Notes under the pieces: generated by a model
Databases searched by the model: none
Told to the model about the DNA's origin: nothing
Seen by the model: only the letters and a program-made list of their open reading frames with translations
Made by a program: the position numbers and the translations under genes
In this document: positions 6,320-14,340 of the stretch, piece by piece
Layout: every line of letters starts with the position of its first letter
How positions within the stretch are numbered: position 1 is the first letter of the stretch
From: CAYZRY01 sp964630225
GTDB taxonomy: Bacteria > Bacillota_I > Bacilli_A > RF39 > UBA660
Reading direction: 5' to 3'
Assembly: GCA_964630225.1 (NCBI GenBank)
Contig: CAZVUK010000022.1
Span: 1 to 14,902, forward strand
Length of the DNA: 14,902 nucleotides

Positions 6320-7621
6320 ATGCGAACATATATTAAAGATTTAAAAAGCAAAATAGATGAAGAGGTTACTATTTATGGTTTTTTAAAAAGAGTTAGAGAT
6401 ATGAAAGATATCATCTTTTTAACTGTTTCTGATATCAGTGGAGAAGTCCAAATAATAGTCGATAAAAAAGAAGTCGATATCACAAAAATTAAAGATATAT
6501 CGTTAGAGTCAGCAATTAGATTAAAGGGTCTTGTTAAAGCCCAGGAAAGATCTAAAAGTGGAGTAGAAATTATCTATCAAGATATTGTTTTGGAGTCACT
6601 TGCAGAGAAAATCTTACCAATTGATTTTAGTGGTAAAAGTGAAACTTCACTAGAGACGAGATTAGATTCCCGTTTTTTAGATTTAAGAACTAAAAAGATG
6701 ACGATGGTCTTTAAAGTCAGAACTGCATTCGAACAATACATAAGAGATTATTTACTAGCACATTCATTTATTGAAATACATAGTCCAAAAATAATCGGTG
6801 TTCCATCCGAAGGAGGAGCCGAAGTCTTCGAAGTCAATTATTTTGATGACAAGGCCTATCTAACTCAAAGTCCACAGTTCTATAAACAGATGGCTATGAG
6901 TTCAGGCTTTGATAAAGTCTTTGAAATAGGTGATTGTTTTAGGGCTGATCGCTCTAAAACAACTTATCATGCGACGGAGTTTACAGCACTAGATGTCGAA
7001 ATATCGTGGTTAAAAGATCTAGATGAGCTACTTGATTTTGAAGAAGATATGCTTAAAACAACCTTTAAAAGATTGGCTCTATCACATGCAGTAGAAATCG
7101 AGGAAATCTTTGGAGTTAAATTCGAAGGGCTGGATTTAAGCTTTCCAAGAATCACTTTGGCCGAAGCAATAGAAATTGCTAAAGCTGAAGGATATAGTAA
7201 ACCTGAAGCTCTACACAGTGATTTAGATGCTGAAAGTCAGCATTTGATATGGCAGTATTTAAAGAAGAAAAGTGGCAGTGATTTCTTCTTTGTAACAAAG
7301 TGGCCAGCTGCTTCTCGATCTTTTTATCATATGCGTGATAGTGAAGGATTTAGTGATAGTTTTGACCTTATATATAAAGGGGTTGAAATCACAACCGGCT
7401 CTTTAAGAGAACATCGATTAGATATTTTAAAGTCTCAACTTGCTGATAAAAAAATACCTGAAAAGGGACTAGAATTTTATTTAGACTTCTTTAAATACGG
7501 ATGTCCACCTCACGGGGGCTTTGCTATAGGACTTGATAGATTAGCTGCTTTAATACTTGAATTATCAAGTATTAGGGAAGCAATGTATCTATATCGTGGA
7601 CCAAACAGAATCGTTCCATAA
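6320..7621 (+). CDS. aspS: Aspartyl-tRNA synthetase, short archaeal type, probably charging tRNA(Asn)
   Basis: This class II synthetase attaches aspartate to tRNA. At 433 residues it lacks the roughly 100-residue GAD insertion of the usual bacterial AspRS (about 590 residues), so it belongs to the archaeal/eukaryal-type subgroup. An N-terminal OB-fold anticodon domain (about 14-95) precedes the catalytic core: motif 1 around FIEIHSPKI (140-148), SEGGAEVF (163-170), LTQSPQFYKQ (181-190), motif 2 FRADRSKTTYHATEFTALDVE region (207-227) and motif 3 GGFAIGLDRLAAL (399-411, with R407). Short AspRSs of this type in bacteria, such as Deinococcus and Clostridium, are known to mischarge tRNA-Asn for GatCAB. 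Its place right behind gatCAB and tRNA-Asn supports that role. GGGGG lies before the ATG. Specificity is inferred, not shown. Confidence 0.9.
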   Translation: MRTYIKDLKSKIDEEVTIYGFLKRVRDMKDIIFLTVSDISGEVQIIVDKKEVDITKIKDISLESAIRLKGLVKAQERSKSGVEIIYQDIVLESLAEKILPIDFSGKSETSLETRLDSRFLDLRTKKMTMVFKVRTAFEQYIRDYLLAHSFIEIHSPKIIGVPSEGGAEVFEVNYFDDKAYLTQSPQFYKQMAMSSGFDKVFEIGDCFRADRSKTTYHATEFTALDVEISWLKDLDELLDFEEDMLKTTFKRLALSHAVEIEEIFGVKFEGLDLSFPRITLAEAIEIAKAEGYSKPEALHSDLDAESQHLIWQYLKKKSGSDFFFVTKWPAASRSFYHMRDSEGFSDSFDLIYKGVEITTGSLREHRLDILKSQLADKKIPEKGLEFYLDFFKYGCPPHGGFAIGLDRLAALILELSSIREAMYLYRGPNRIVP

Positions 7622-7649
7622 GGACTGTATAGTAATACAGTCCTTTTTT
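7621..7649 (+). terminator. Strong rho-independent terminator of the gat operon
   Basis: A perfect 10-bp stem (AGGACTGTAT/ATACAGTCCT) with an AGTA loop is followed by a T-tract through 7649. It begins at the last base of the aspS stop codon and closes the tRNA-Asn/gatCAB/aspS unit. Confidence 0.95.
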
Positions 7650-7650
7650 C

Positions 7651-7679
7651 TTGAAAAAAACTGTGTTTTGTGCTATAAT
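7651..7679 (+). promoter_or_regulatory. Strong sigma-A type promoter for the kinase-like gene
   Basis: TTGAAA (7651-7656), a 17-base spacer and TATAAT (7674-7679), with a TGn extension (7671-7673), make the best promoter in the window. Transcription would start near 7686. Confidence 0.8.
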
Positions 7680-7692
7680 GTAGCCAACAATG

Positions 7693-7699
7693 AGGGGGG
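7693..7699 (+). promoter_or_regulatory. Ribosome binding site that decides the start at 7705
   Basis: AGGGGGG lies five bases before GTG 7705. It would be inside the coding region if the in-frame ATG at 7690 were used, and that ATG would have a leader of only about 4 nt. The GTG is therefore preferred. Confidence 0.7.
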
Positions 7700-7704
7700 A
7701 TAAT

Positions 7705-8586
7705 GTGAAAGTTATAAATATTTCTAAAAAGAGATTTGAAACTTTAGAACGTCTTGCATTGTCACGAGATATTATGTCGACCGAAGCAATCATATATCAC
7801 TTTGATATTAGAGCCAATTGGAGGACTGAACGAAAACTTTTGAAAAAGCTTTATATCGACGAAGGAGAGACATTCGGTAACAAGTTAGAAACGATTAACA
7901 ACTTGATCTTTTATCGTGATATTTTTGAAGATGAGCGTCTTGTCTTTCCTGAACAGCTTGTAACAGTGGGTAAAAGACTAGTTGGTTTTACTCTTCCTTT
8001 AATCGAAGGAGACAATCTTTCCCTAGTGCTTAGTGATAGATATACGACGACCGCTGAAAAAATTGATTATTTGAAACAAGTTGGTGAAACACTTGAAAAA
8101 TTAAAGTGTCACCGTAAATATAGTCCCATAAATGACTTTTATATCGGTGATCTTCACCCACAAAACATGGTTTTAGACAAAGATAAAAAAGTACACATTG
8201 TCGATCTAGATAGCTGTAGCATAGCGGGCAATAAACCCTTTCCAATGAGATGTTTTGCATCTAACAAGATAACTAAAACAATGCCAAAAAAATATCCAGT
8301 ATTAGATTATGCAACTAAAGCTAGTGAAGATACTGACTTGTTTGCTTACAACATGATGGTTTTGGGTACAATAGCGGGAACCGATGTAAACAGATTAAGC
8401 TGTGAACAGTATTATGAATACTTAAATTACTTATATAACATAAAAGTAGATAGGGGTTTACTGGATAGCTTTAATAAACTATATACATATGTTCCTAATG
8501 AAAACCCACTTCCATATTTAGAAGAACTTAACAATGTCGATCCAAGAGCTAACTATACAGTTTTTCAAAAATTAAAAAAATACTAA
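7705..8586 (+). CDS. Protein kinase-fold / phosphotransferase-like protein
   Basis: With the GTG start this is 293 residues. The centre carries a kinase-fold catalytic loop and metal loop: IGDLHPQNMVL (G148, D149, H151, N154), then VHIVDLDS about 13 residues later (D167, D169). These correspond to the HxDxxxxN and DFG positions of the protein kinase and aminoglycoside-phosphotransferase superfamily. The N-terminal part has a weak kinase N-lobe pattern (RKLLKKLYIDEGETFGNKLE and later FTLPLIEGDNL, a hinge-like strand) but no clear Gly-rich loop. The C-terminal 110 residues are helical. There is no signal peptide or membrane helix, so it is cytosolic. It has its own strong promoter. The substrate is unknown: it could phosphorylate a protein or a small molecule, or be a degenerate kinase. 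Confidence 0.75.
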   Translation: MKVINISKKRFETLERLALSRDIMSTEAIIYHFDIRANWRTERKLLKKLYIDEGETFGNKLETINNLIFYRDIFEDERLVFPEQLVTVGKRLVGFTLPLIEGDNLSLVLSDRYTTTAEKIDYLKQVGETLEKLKCHRKYSPINDFYIGDLHPQNMVLDKDKKVHIVDLDSCSIAGNKPFPMRCFASNKITKTMPKKYPVLDYATKASEDTDLFAYNMMVLGTIAGTDVNRLSCEQYYEYLNYLYNIKVDRGLLDSFNKLYTYVPNENPLPYLEELNNVDPRANYTVFQKLKKY

Positions 8587-8600
8587 ATTTAATAAATTTA

Positions 8601-8609
8601 TGTTAAAAT
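8601..8609 (+). promoter_or_regulatory. Extended -10 promoter of tRNA-Arg
   Basis: TGT-TAAAAT (TGn 8601-8603, hexamer 8604-8609) lies ten bases before the tRNA, so the primary transcript would have almost no 5' leader. No clear -35 is present. Confidence 0.4.
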
Positions 8610-8618
8610 AATTGTGAT

Positions 8619-8695
8619 ACACCTATAGCTCAACTGGATAGAGTATTTGGCTTCGAACCAAAAGGTTGGGGGTTCGATCCCCTCTAGGTGTACCA
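8619..8695 (+). tRNA. tRNA-Arg (TCG anticodon)
   Basis: The cloverleaf is 77 nt. Acceptor ACACCTA (8619-8625) pairs with TAGGTGT (8685-8691), the D stem is GCTC/GAGT, the anticodon stem TTTGG/CCAAA encloses CTTCGAA (anticodon TCG, 8653-8655), and the T stem contains TTCGATC as loop. Discriminator A and encoded CCA (8693-8695) follow. It would read CGN Arg codons. Confidence 0.93.
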
Positions 8696-8705
8696 TTATG
8701 TAATT

Positions 8706-8728
8706 AAAGCCTTTCGCAGGCTTTTTTT
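8706..8728 (+). terminator. Rho-independent terminator after tRNA-Arg
   Basis: The stem AAAGCCT/AGGCTTT with loop TTCGC runs into a T-tract ending at 8728. It ends the tRNA-Arg transcript. Confidence 0.9.
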
Positions 8729-8792
8729 ATTAGTTTATTCACTGTCTTTCACTCTTCTTTTCGTTATCTCTTTTCCATCTTCATTTAATTTA

Positions 8793-8821
8793 TTTACTTT
8801 AAAGCCATATAATACTATAAT
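8793..8821 (+). promoter_or_regulatory. Promoter region of the TrhA-like gene
   Basis: TTTACT (8793-8798), 17 bases and TATAAT (8816-8821) form a reasonable promoter. A second TATAAT lies at 8808-8813 and would leave a better leader, because the first one places the start at about 8828, inside the AGGAGAG ribosome binding site (8827-8833). Which one is used cannot be told from sequence. Confidence 0.5.
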
Positions 8822-8837
8822 GTAGTAGGAGAGTAAA

Positions 8838-9491
8838 ATGAGTAAAATAAAAATACCTAAATATACCTTAGGAGAAGAATTGACTAGTTCTATCTCACAT
8901 GGAGCCGGAGCCCTTTTTTCAATAGTAGCTCTAATATTAATGCTGGTTCGAAGTGTTTCTTTAGGTGATGTTAAAGCAATAGTAGGTTCGGCTATATTTG
9001 GAAGTGGACTTATAATAATGTATACGATGTCGACTTTGTATCACAGTTTATCACCACGTTTGTTTGCCAAAAAAGTATTTAGAATACTTGATCACTGTAG
9101 CATATATCTACTTATTGTTGGAACATATGCACCGATTCTTTTATATAAGATGTGGGATAAAAACGGATTATTATTATTATTGATTATGACCGCTATAGCA
9201 ATTGTTGGTATCGTACTAAATTCTGTTAATATTGAAAAGTTCAAAGTCTTTTCACTGATATCATATCTGTTTCTAGGTTGGATAGCAGGCTTTTCTTTTA
9301 AAGAGTTTGCCGCCGTTATTGCCAAAGAGGGAATGACTTTAATTGTTGTCGGTGGAGTCTTATATACGATTGGTGCTGTCATCTATGCTGCCGGTAAGAA
9401 AAAGAAATATATGCATTCACTGTGGCATTTTTTTGTCCTAGCTGGAAGCATACTGCACTTTGTAGCAATTTATTTATACATATTAAAATAA
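8838..9491 (+). CDS. trhA: TrhA / hemolysin III family (PAQR-like) membrane protein
   Basis: At 217 residues with seven predicted membrane helices, this matches the hemolysin III (YqfA/TrhA) branch of the PAQR superfamily. Metal-site and family motifs are all present: E14 and S20-H21 in EELTSSISHG, S65-xxx-H69 in MSTLYHS, D85-H86 in RILDHCSIYLLI, GTYAP at 95-99, and H193-xxx-H197 plus H207 near the C terminus. Related receptors bind zinc through the SxxxH and HxxxH groups. Bacterial members have been linked to membrane-energy or fluidity homeostasis, and the old name hemolysin does not prove toxicity. AGGAGAG precedes the ATG. It is a single-gene unit between two terminators. Confidence 0.92.
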   Translation: MSKIKIPKYTLGEELTSSISHGAGALFSIVALILMLVRSVSLGDVKAIVGSAIFGSGLIIMYTMSTLYHSLSPRLFAKKVFRILDHCSIYLLIVGTYAPILLYKMWDKNGLLLLLIMTAIAIVGIVLNSVNIEKFKVFSLISYLFLGWIAGFSFKEFAAVIAKEGMTLIVVGGVLYTIGAVIYAAGKKKKYMHSLWHFFVLAGSILHFVAIYLYILK

Positions 9492-9513
9492 CGACAAATA
9501 ATGTCGTTTTTTT
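9491..9513 (+). terminator. Rho-independent terminator after trhA
   Basis: ACGACA/TGTCGT with an AATAA loop is followed by seven T. The stem starts on the last base of the trhA stop codon. Confidence 0.88.
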
Positions 9514-9542
9514 AAAATAATTTTTTTGAGATAAATATACTG

Positions 9543-9551
9543 TGTTAAAAT
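9543..9551 (+). promoter_or_regulatory. Extended -10 promoter of the Ca2+-ATPase gene
   Basis: TGT-TAAAAT (9543-9551) lacks a good -35. A start near 9558 would give a 15-nt leader holding AGGAAG (9561-9566) before the ATG at 9573. Confidence 0.4.
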
Positions 9552-9572
9552 TAATAGTATAGGAAGTGAAAT

Positions 9573-12209
9573 ATGACTAATTGGCATGAATTGAAAACTG
9601 ATGAAGTAATCGAAAAATTAGATAGTAATTTAGCTAGGGGACTTTCATCTAGTGAAGTTACTAAAAGACAAGATAAATATGGGAAGAATGTTTTACCTAA
9701 AGAAAAAAAAGATAGTATTTTTCTTATATTTATAAAACAATTATTTGATCCTATTGTTATATTACTATTAGTAACGATCTTTTTTTCTATAATAATTAGA
9801 GAATATATCGATGCGATAGCCATTTTTTCTATTGTCTTGGTTGATTTAATAATGGGTACTGCCCAGGAGTGGAAAGCTGAGAAAAACGCCGAAGCATTAT
9901 CGAGTATCATCAAAGTTTTGGTTTCTGTCTACAGAGATAATAACGAAATATTAATTGATTCATCTGAGCTTGTACCTGGGGATATTGTCGAACTTGAATC
10001 AGGTGTTAAAGTAAGTGCCGATATGCGTATTTTAGAAGCTCATAATCTCCAGATAAATGAATCTATTTTAACTGGTGAGAGTTTAGCTGTTACAAAAAGT
10101 AGCAGTCCTCTTAAAGGAGATAAAACTGTCGCTGATAGATACAATATGGCTTACTCAGGAACCTCTGTTGTTACGGGACGTGCTATCTGCATTGTCGTCG
10201 AAACAGGTATCGCTACCGAAATAGGTAAGATTGCCGATAAAATTTCTTCGACTAAAGAGACGCCTTCACCGCTTACGATTAGAATGAATAAATTTTCTAA
10301 ACAGATTAGTTTAATGGTTGTAATCGTAGCCATCATAATTGCTATTGTTCTAGTAAGTAAAGATGTACCAAATGATGAGATATTCTTATCAGTTATTGCC
10401 CTTTCAGTTTCGGCCATGCCTGAAGGATTACCGCTTGCTTTAACGATGGCCCTTACCATTGCCTCAAATAGGATGGCCAAGAAAAACGTCATCGTCAAAA
10501 GATTAAATGCTGTTGAAAGCTTAGGAAGTTGCACCGTTATTGCCTCGGATAAAACCGGTACTCTAACAGTAAACGAACAAACTGCTAAAAAGATATTATT
10601 ACCTGGTGGCGAAGTGTACGATATCGAAGGAACTGGCTATAACGATGAAGGAAAAATCATAGACAATGGAAATGATATCGAAATAGCCAAACGAATTGCA
10701 TATTTTGGAGCAATTAATAATGAAGCTCACATGGATAAAGTATCAGGAAAATGGCAAACCCATGGTGATTCTATCGATATAGCTTTCTTAGCTCTAGCTA
10801 AAAAGATGAAAGTAAAAGCAGAGAAAGAAATATTAGCCTCTATTCCATATGAATCAGAAAATAAATATTCAGCTGTTTTTTATAAAGAAAATAATAAAGT
10901 ATATTGCAGCGTTAAAGGCTCTCCAGAGGTAGTTATGAAACTATCTAATACTATGGCAGGACGCGCCATTGATAATAAAAGTATCATTAAACAAAATGAA
11001 AGCTTAGCCAAAGAAGGTTATCGTGTTATTGCGATAGCATCCAGTGAAGTCAAAGATTTTAAACAAAAAGAAAATTATTATCTCGATGATATACCGGAAT
11101 TAAACTTTGATGCGATGATTGCTTTTATCGATCCAATCAGGAAAGAAGCAAAAAATGCTATTAGTGAGTGTAAAACGGCAGGTATCAAAGTTGTTATGAT
11201 TACCGGAGATCATCCCCTTACAGCCTTTGCTATCGCTAAAGATTTGGAACTTGTTTCATCGTATGAAGAAGTCGCCGAGACAAGTGAAGTTCAAAAGTAT
11301 CTATCACTAGGCGATGAAGAATTTGACAAGTTTGTTGCTAGTAAAAAAGTATTCTCGAGAGTTACACCACTTGAAAAACTAGAGATAGTTGAATCTTATA
11401 AAAGACAGGGAGAGTTTATCGCGGTTACTGGAGACGGGGTAAACGATGCCCCGGCTATTCGCAGTGCTAATATTGGTATTGCAATGGGAAGTGGAACAGA
11501 CGTTGCCAAAGAGACAGCTCGCATGATTGTTATCGATGATAACTTTAATTCGATTGTCACCGGTATTAAAGAGGGAAGAAATGCCTATTCTAATATTAGA
11601 AAAGTTAGTTATATGCTCCTTTCTTGTGGAATGGCCGAAGTATTCTTCTTTATCCTATCTCTTCTTGCTAACATGGATATGCCACTGGTTGCCATTCAAC
11701 TACTTTGGCTTAATATTGTAACCGACGGACTTCAGGATTTTGCTTTATCATTTGAAAAAGCCGAACCGGATATTATGAAAAAGCCTCCGATCAGTACCAA
11801 AGAGAATATTTTTAATAAAGAACTTATCCAAGAAGTGGCAATCGCTGGTGGAATGATTGGAATAGTGGTCTTCATCGTTTGGGTATATCTAATAAAAAAT
11901 ATCGGCATGGAGACATATATGGCTCGAGGTTATATAATGGCACTTATGGTCTTTATGCAAAACATTCATGTTCTTAATTGTCGCAGTGAAAATAGATCAG
12001 TATTTAAAGTTCCTCTTAAAACAAATAAATTAGTTGTAGTCAGTATTATTTCGGCTATATTACTTCAAGTCGTAGTTATGGAACTTCCCTTTTTAGCACA
12101 ATTTTTAAAGACGACAAGTATTCCGTTTATTCACTTAATATACTTATTCTTAGTATCACTCATAATTTTATTAATTATGGAAATATATAAAAAATTAAAA
12201 AGAACTTAG
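9573..12209 (+). CDS. P-type Ca2+-transporting ATPase (P2 type)
   Basis: This complete 878-residue ATP-driven pump has the order expected for SERCA/PMCA-like enzymes. The N-terminal cytosolic part and M1-M2 lead to the actuator TGES (167-170). Then come M4 with PEGLP (283-287), the phosphorylation motif DKTGTLT (Asp326), the nucleotide-domain KGSPE, the hinge TGDGVNDAP (619-627) and six C-terminal helices. Calcium-site residues align with SERCA Glu309, Asn796, Thr799 and Asp800 as E284, N714, T717 and D718 (in LNIVTDGLQD). E689 in M5 matches Glu771, but the residue three before it is Gly686, not Asn768. This suggests one functional ion site, as in many bacterial Ca2+ pumps. It probably exports Ca2+, though Mn2+ or another cation cannot be excluded. 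It has its own promoter and terminator. Confidence 0.93.
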   Translation: MTNWHELKTDEVIEKLDSNLARGLSSSEVTKRQDKYGKNVLPKEKKDSIFLIFIKQLFDPIVILLLVTIFFSIIIREYIDAIAIFSIVLVDLIMGTAQEWKAEKNAEALSSIIKVLVSVYRDNNEILIDSSELVPGDIVELESGVKVSADMRILEAHNLQINESILTGESLAVTKSSSPLKGDKTVADRYNMAYSGTSVVTGRAICIVVETGIATEIGKIADKISSTKETPSPLTIRMNKFSKQISLMVVIVAIIIAIVLVSKDVPNDEIFLSVIALSVSAMPEGLPLALTMALTIASNRMAKKNVIVKRLNAVESLGSCTVIASDKTGTLTVNEQTAKKILLPGGEVYDIEGTGYNDEGKIIDNGNDIEIAKRIAYFGAINNEAHMDKVSGKWQTHGDSIDIAFLALAKKMKVKAEKEILASIPYESENKYSAVFYKENNKVYCSVKGSPEVVMKLSNTMAGRAIDNKSIIKQNESLAKEGYRVIAIASSEVKDFKQKENYYLDDIPELNFDAMIAFIDPIRKEAKNAISECKTAGIKVVMITGDHPLTAFAIAKDLELVSSYEEVAETSEVQKYLSLGDEEFDKFVASKKVFSRVTPLEKLEIVESYKRQGEFIAVTGDGVNDAPAIRSANIGIAMGSGTDVAKETARMIVIDDNFNSIVTGIKEGRNAYSNIRKVSYMLLSCGMAEVFFFILSLLANMDMPLVAIQLLWLNIVTDGLQDFALSFEKAEPDIMKKPPISTKENIFNKELIQEVAIAGGMIGIVVFIVWVYLIKNIGMETYMARGYIMALMVFMQNIHVLNCRSENRSVFKVPLKTNKLVVVSIISAILLQVVVMELPFLAQFLKTTSIPFIHLIYLFLVSLIILLIMEIYKKLKRT

Positions 12210-12220
12210 TTCTTTTTTTT
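12197..12220 (+). terminator. Rho-independent terminator overlapping the Ca2+-ATPase stop
   Basis: AAAAAGAAC (12197-12205) pairs with GTTCTTTTT (12209-12217) around a TTA loop, with T continuing to 12220. The TAG stop (12207-12209) lies in the loop and stem, so the hairpin uses the last codons of the gene. Confidence 0.7.
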
Positions 12221-12270
12221 AGGAAATAAATAGTTAATCTCCAATTATTTACTACAAGGAAGTGAATTGA

Positions 12271-14340
12271 TTGATGCGGAAATATCCAAGTGTAATTCAA
12301 GAGGGTAGTAGTGATTGTGGAGCTTGCTCTTTACTTATGATAATAAGGTCATATGGAGGCGATTACTCACTTGAAAAGCTTAGAGATTTGACTAGGACTA
12401 ATGTCGATGGAACAACAGCCTATCATATTGTTTTAGCAGCAAAAAGTCTAGGTTTTAGTGCTTGGACAGTCACAGGAAAGGTGAGTGATTTAGAATCTGA
12501 CTTATTTCCTTGTATAGCTCATGTTGTTGATGAAAAAGGATATGCTCATTTTATCGTCATTCACAAAATGATTGGTAAGCGCCTAATTGTTTCGGATCCA
12601 GCAATAGGCCAAAAAACGATAATGGTATCTGATTTTGAAAAAATAAGTACGGGCAACTATATACTATTTAGTTTAGATAAAGTATTAGCAAAGTTAAATA
12701 AGCAAAGCTTTATGGCAAAAGAATTAATATCTTTTGCTGTAAAACACAAAAAGACAATTATAATAATGCTTATTATATCGATTATTTATACTATCTTAAA
12801 TATCTTTTTATCATATAAACTAAAACTTATTATCGATCATGTTATTAAGTATTACTCTTATGATAATTTAATGCTAATTACTTTGGTCGTACTTTTACTT
12901 AGTCTTTTAAAAGTTATAAGTGATAGCGCTAGATTTCATCTACTTAACTATCTAAAACATGAACTTGATTTTCATATAAGCAAAAGAGCATACATACAAA
13001 TAATTAAACTTCCTTATTTATACTATAAAAACAGATCTAGTGGTGAAATAATAAGTCGTTTACAAGACTTATCAGATATTAAAGAGTTGTTAAGTCAGTT
13101 AATATTAGGTCTTTTAATTGATCTTCTTTTAGCAGGTTTTGCTTTTCTGGCATTATGGCAAATAAGTTCTTATTTGACGATACTTATCGCAATTACTACA
13201 CTCTTACTTATTTTGATAAATTTGCTTTTTAGACCGATTATTTTTTATCACTTAAAACAAAGTAAAGAAGTCTCAGCTTCAGTCAATTCTTTTTTAATCG
13301 AAAGTATTGGTAGTGTGGATACTATTAAAGGACTTCACATCGAAGACTTTTGTGAAGAAAAATTTTTGAAAAAGTATCGAGCTTATTTAGATGAAAGCTA
13401 TTCTTTAAATAAAGCATATAAAAAAGAAGATACACTAAGTAATATGATAAGTGAATTATCATTTGTTATAATGCTCTTTATAGCGACAAAAATGTTTTTT
13501 AAAGATATTTTAACAATAGGTGATGTCGTCGCTTTCTCATCTTTATATATCTATTTTTTAGAACCTATCAAAAGTCTTATCGATATAAGTTTATCATTTA
13601 AAAACATTTCACTTGCTTTAAAAAGAATTAACAATATTTTCGAAGTGGGATCGGAAGATTTAAATGTCAATAATAATATTGAACTTAATAACTTTGATAT
13701 TAGTATCGATGATTTAGGCTATTCATATGATGAAGTACATAATGTTTTAGAAAATGTTTCATTGAAAGTTAAAAATGGAGAAAAGATTCTCATAAGTGGA
13801 CAAAGTGGAAGTGGGAAGAGCACTTTGTTTAAAATACTTATGCGCTATTTAAATAACTATCAAGGAAAGATATATATCGGAGGAATAGATCTTAATAATC
13901 TAGATTTAAAAACAGTTCGTGAAAACTTAGTTTATGTTTCGCAAAGTGAAGTTATTTACAATGACACCCTATATAATAACGTGACGCTGGGGAGAGTTAT
14001 AAATTATGGATATTTTCTTAAAATAGCTAAAATTTCAGGACTTGAAAAGCTAGAAAAGAAATCTAAATATAATACACTTATCGAAGAAGGTGGCTTTAAC
14101 TTAAGTGGCGGGGAACGTCAGCGTATAATGCTTGCACGTAGTCTTCTTAAAGATGCCAAAATATTTATTTTTGATGAAAGTCTAAGTCAGCTTGATGTCA
14201 CTATGGAAAAAGAAATATTAAAAGATGTCTTTAAGACTTTTGCCGATAAAACTTTTATTGTTATATCACATCGTCTAGCCAATGAAAGTCTCTTTGATAA
14301 AGTATATGTTTTGAAAGAAGCTAAACTATGTTTGAAATAA
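12271..14340 (+). CDS. Bacteriocin-processing ABC exporter with C39 peptidase domain
   Basis: This is a PCAT-type exporter that cuts double-glycine leaders and secretes the mature peptide across the membrane. Numbered from TTG 12271 (ATG 12274 is one codon later and equally possible, AAGGAAG upstream), it has 689 residues. Residues 1-135 are the C39 protease: Gln10, catalytic Cys16 in SDCGACSL, His93 in YAHFIVIH and Asp109 in VSDPAIGQ. Six membrane helices span about 160-435. The nucleotide-binding domain has Walker A GQSGSGKST (510-518), signature LSGGERQR (611-618), Walker B IFIFDES (D635, E636) and the switch His667. All catalytic residues are present, so it should work. It overlaps the next gene by 13 nt and heads an operon of accessory protein and bacteriocin peptides. 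Confidence 0.95.
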   Translation: MMRKYPSVIQEGSSDCGACSLLMIIRSYGGDYSLEKLRDLTRTNVDGTTAYHIVLAAKSLGFSAWTVTGKVSDLESDLFPCIAHVVDEKGYAHFIVIHKMIGKRLIVSDPAIGQKTIMVSDFEKISTGNYILFSLDKVLAKLNKQSFMAKELISFAVKHKKTIIIMLIISIIYTILNIFLSYKLKLIIDHVIKYYSYDNLMLITLVVLLLSLLKVISDSARFHLLNYLKHELDFHISKRAYIQIIKLPYLYYKNRSSGEIISRLQDLSDIKELLSQLILGLLIDLLLAGFAFLALWQISSYLTILIAITTLLLILINLLFRPIIFYHLKQSKEVSASVNSFLIESIGSVDTIKGLHIEDFCEEKFLKKYRAYLDESYSLNKAYKKEDTLSNMISELSFVIMLFIATKMFFKDILTIGDVVAFSSLYIYFLEPIKSLIDISLSFKNISLALKRINNIFEVGSEDLNVNNNIELNNFDISIDDLGYSYDEVHNVLENVSLKVKNGEKILISGQSGSGKSTLFKILMRYLNNYQGKIYIGGIDLNNLDLKTVRENLVYVSQSEVIYNDTLYNNVTLGRVINYGYFLKIAKISGLEKLEKKSKYNTLIEEGGFNLSGGERQRIMLARSLLKDAKIFIFDESLSQLDVTMEKEILKDVFKTFADKTFIVISHRLANESLFDKVYVLKEAKLCLK

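Noticed and set aside
7690..7704. ATG at 7690 as start of the kinase-like gene
   Set aside because: It would leave about 4 nt of leader and place the AGGGGGG ribosome binding site inside the gene. GTG 7705 fits better.
7572..7793. 73-codon minus-strand ORF over the gat terminator and the next promoter
   Set aside because: It crosses a strong terminator and a strong + strand promoter and has no recognisable protein features.
11527..11721. 64-codon + strand ORF inside the Ca2+-ATPase gene
   Set aside because: It is an alternative frame within a conserved pump region (hinge to M6) with no independent signals.
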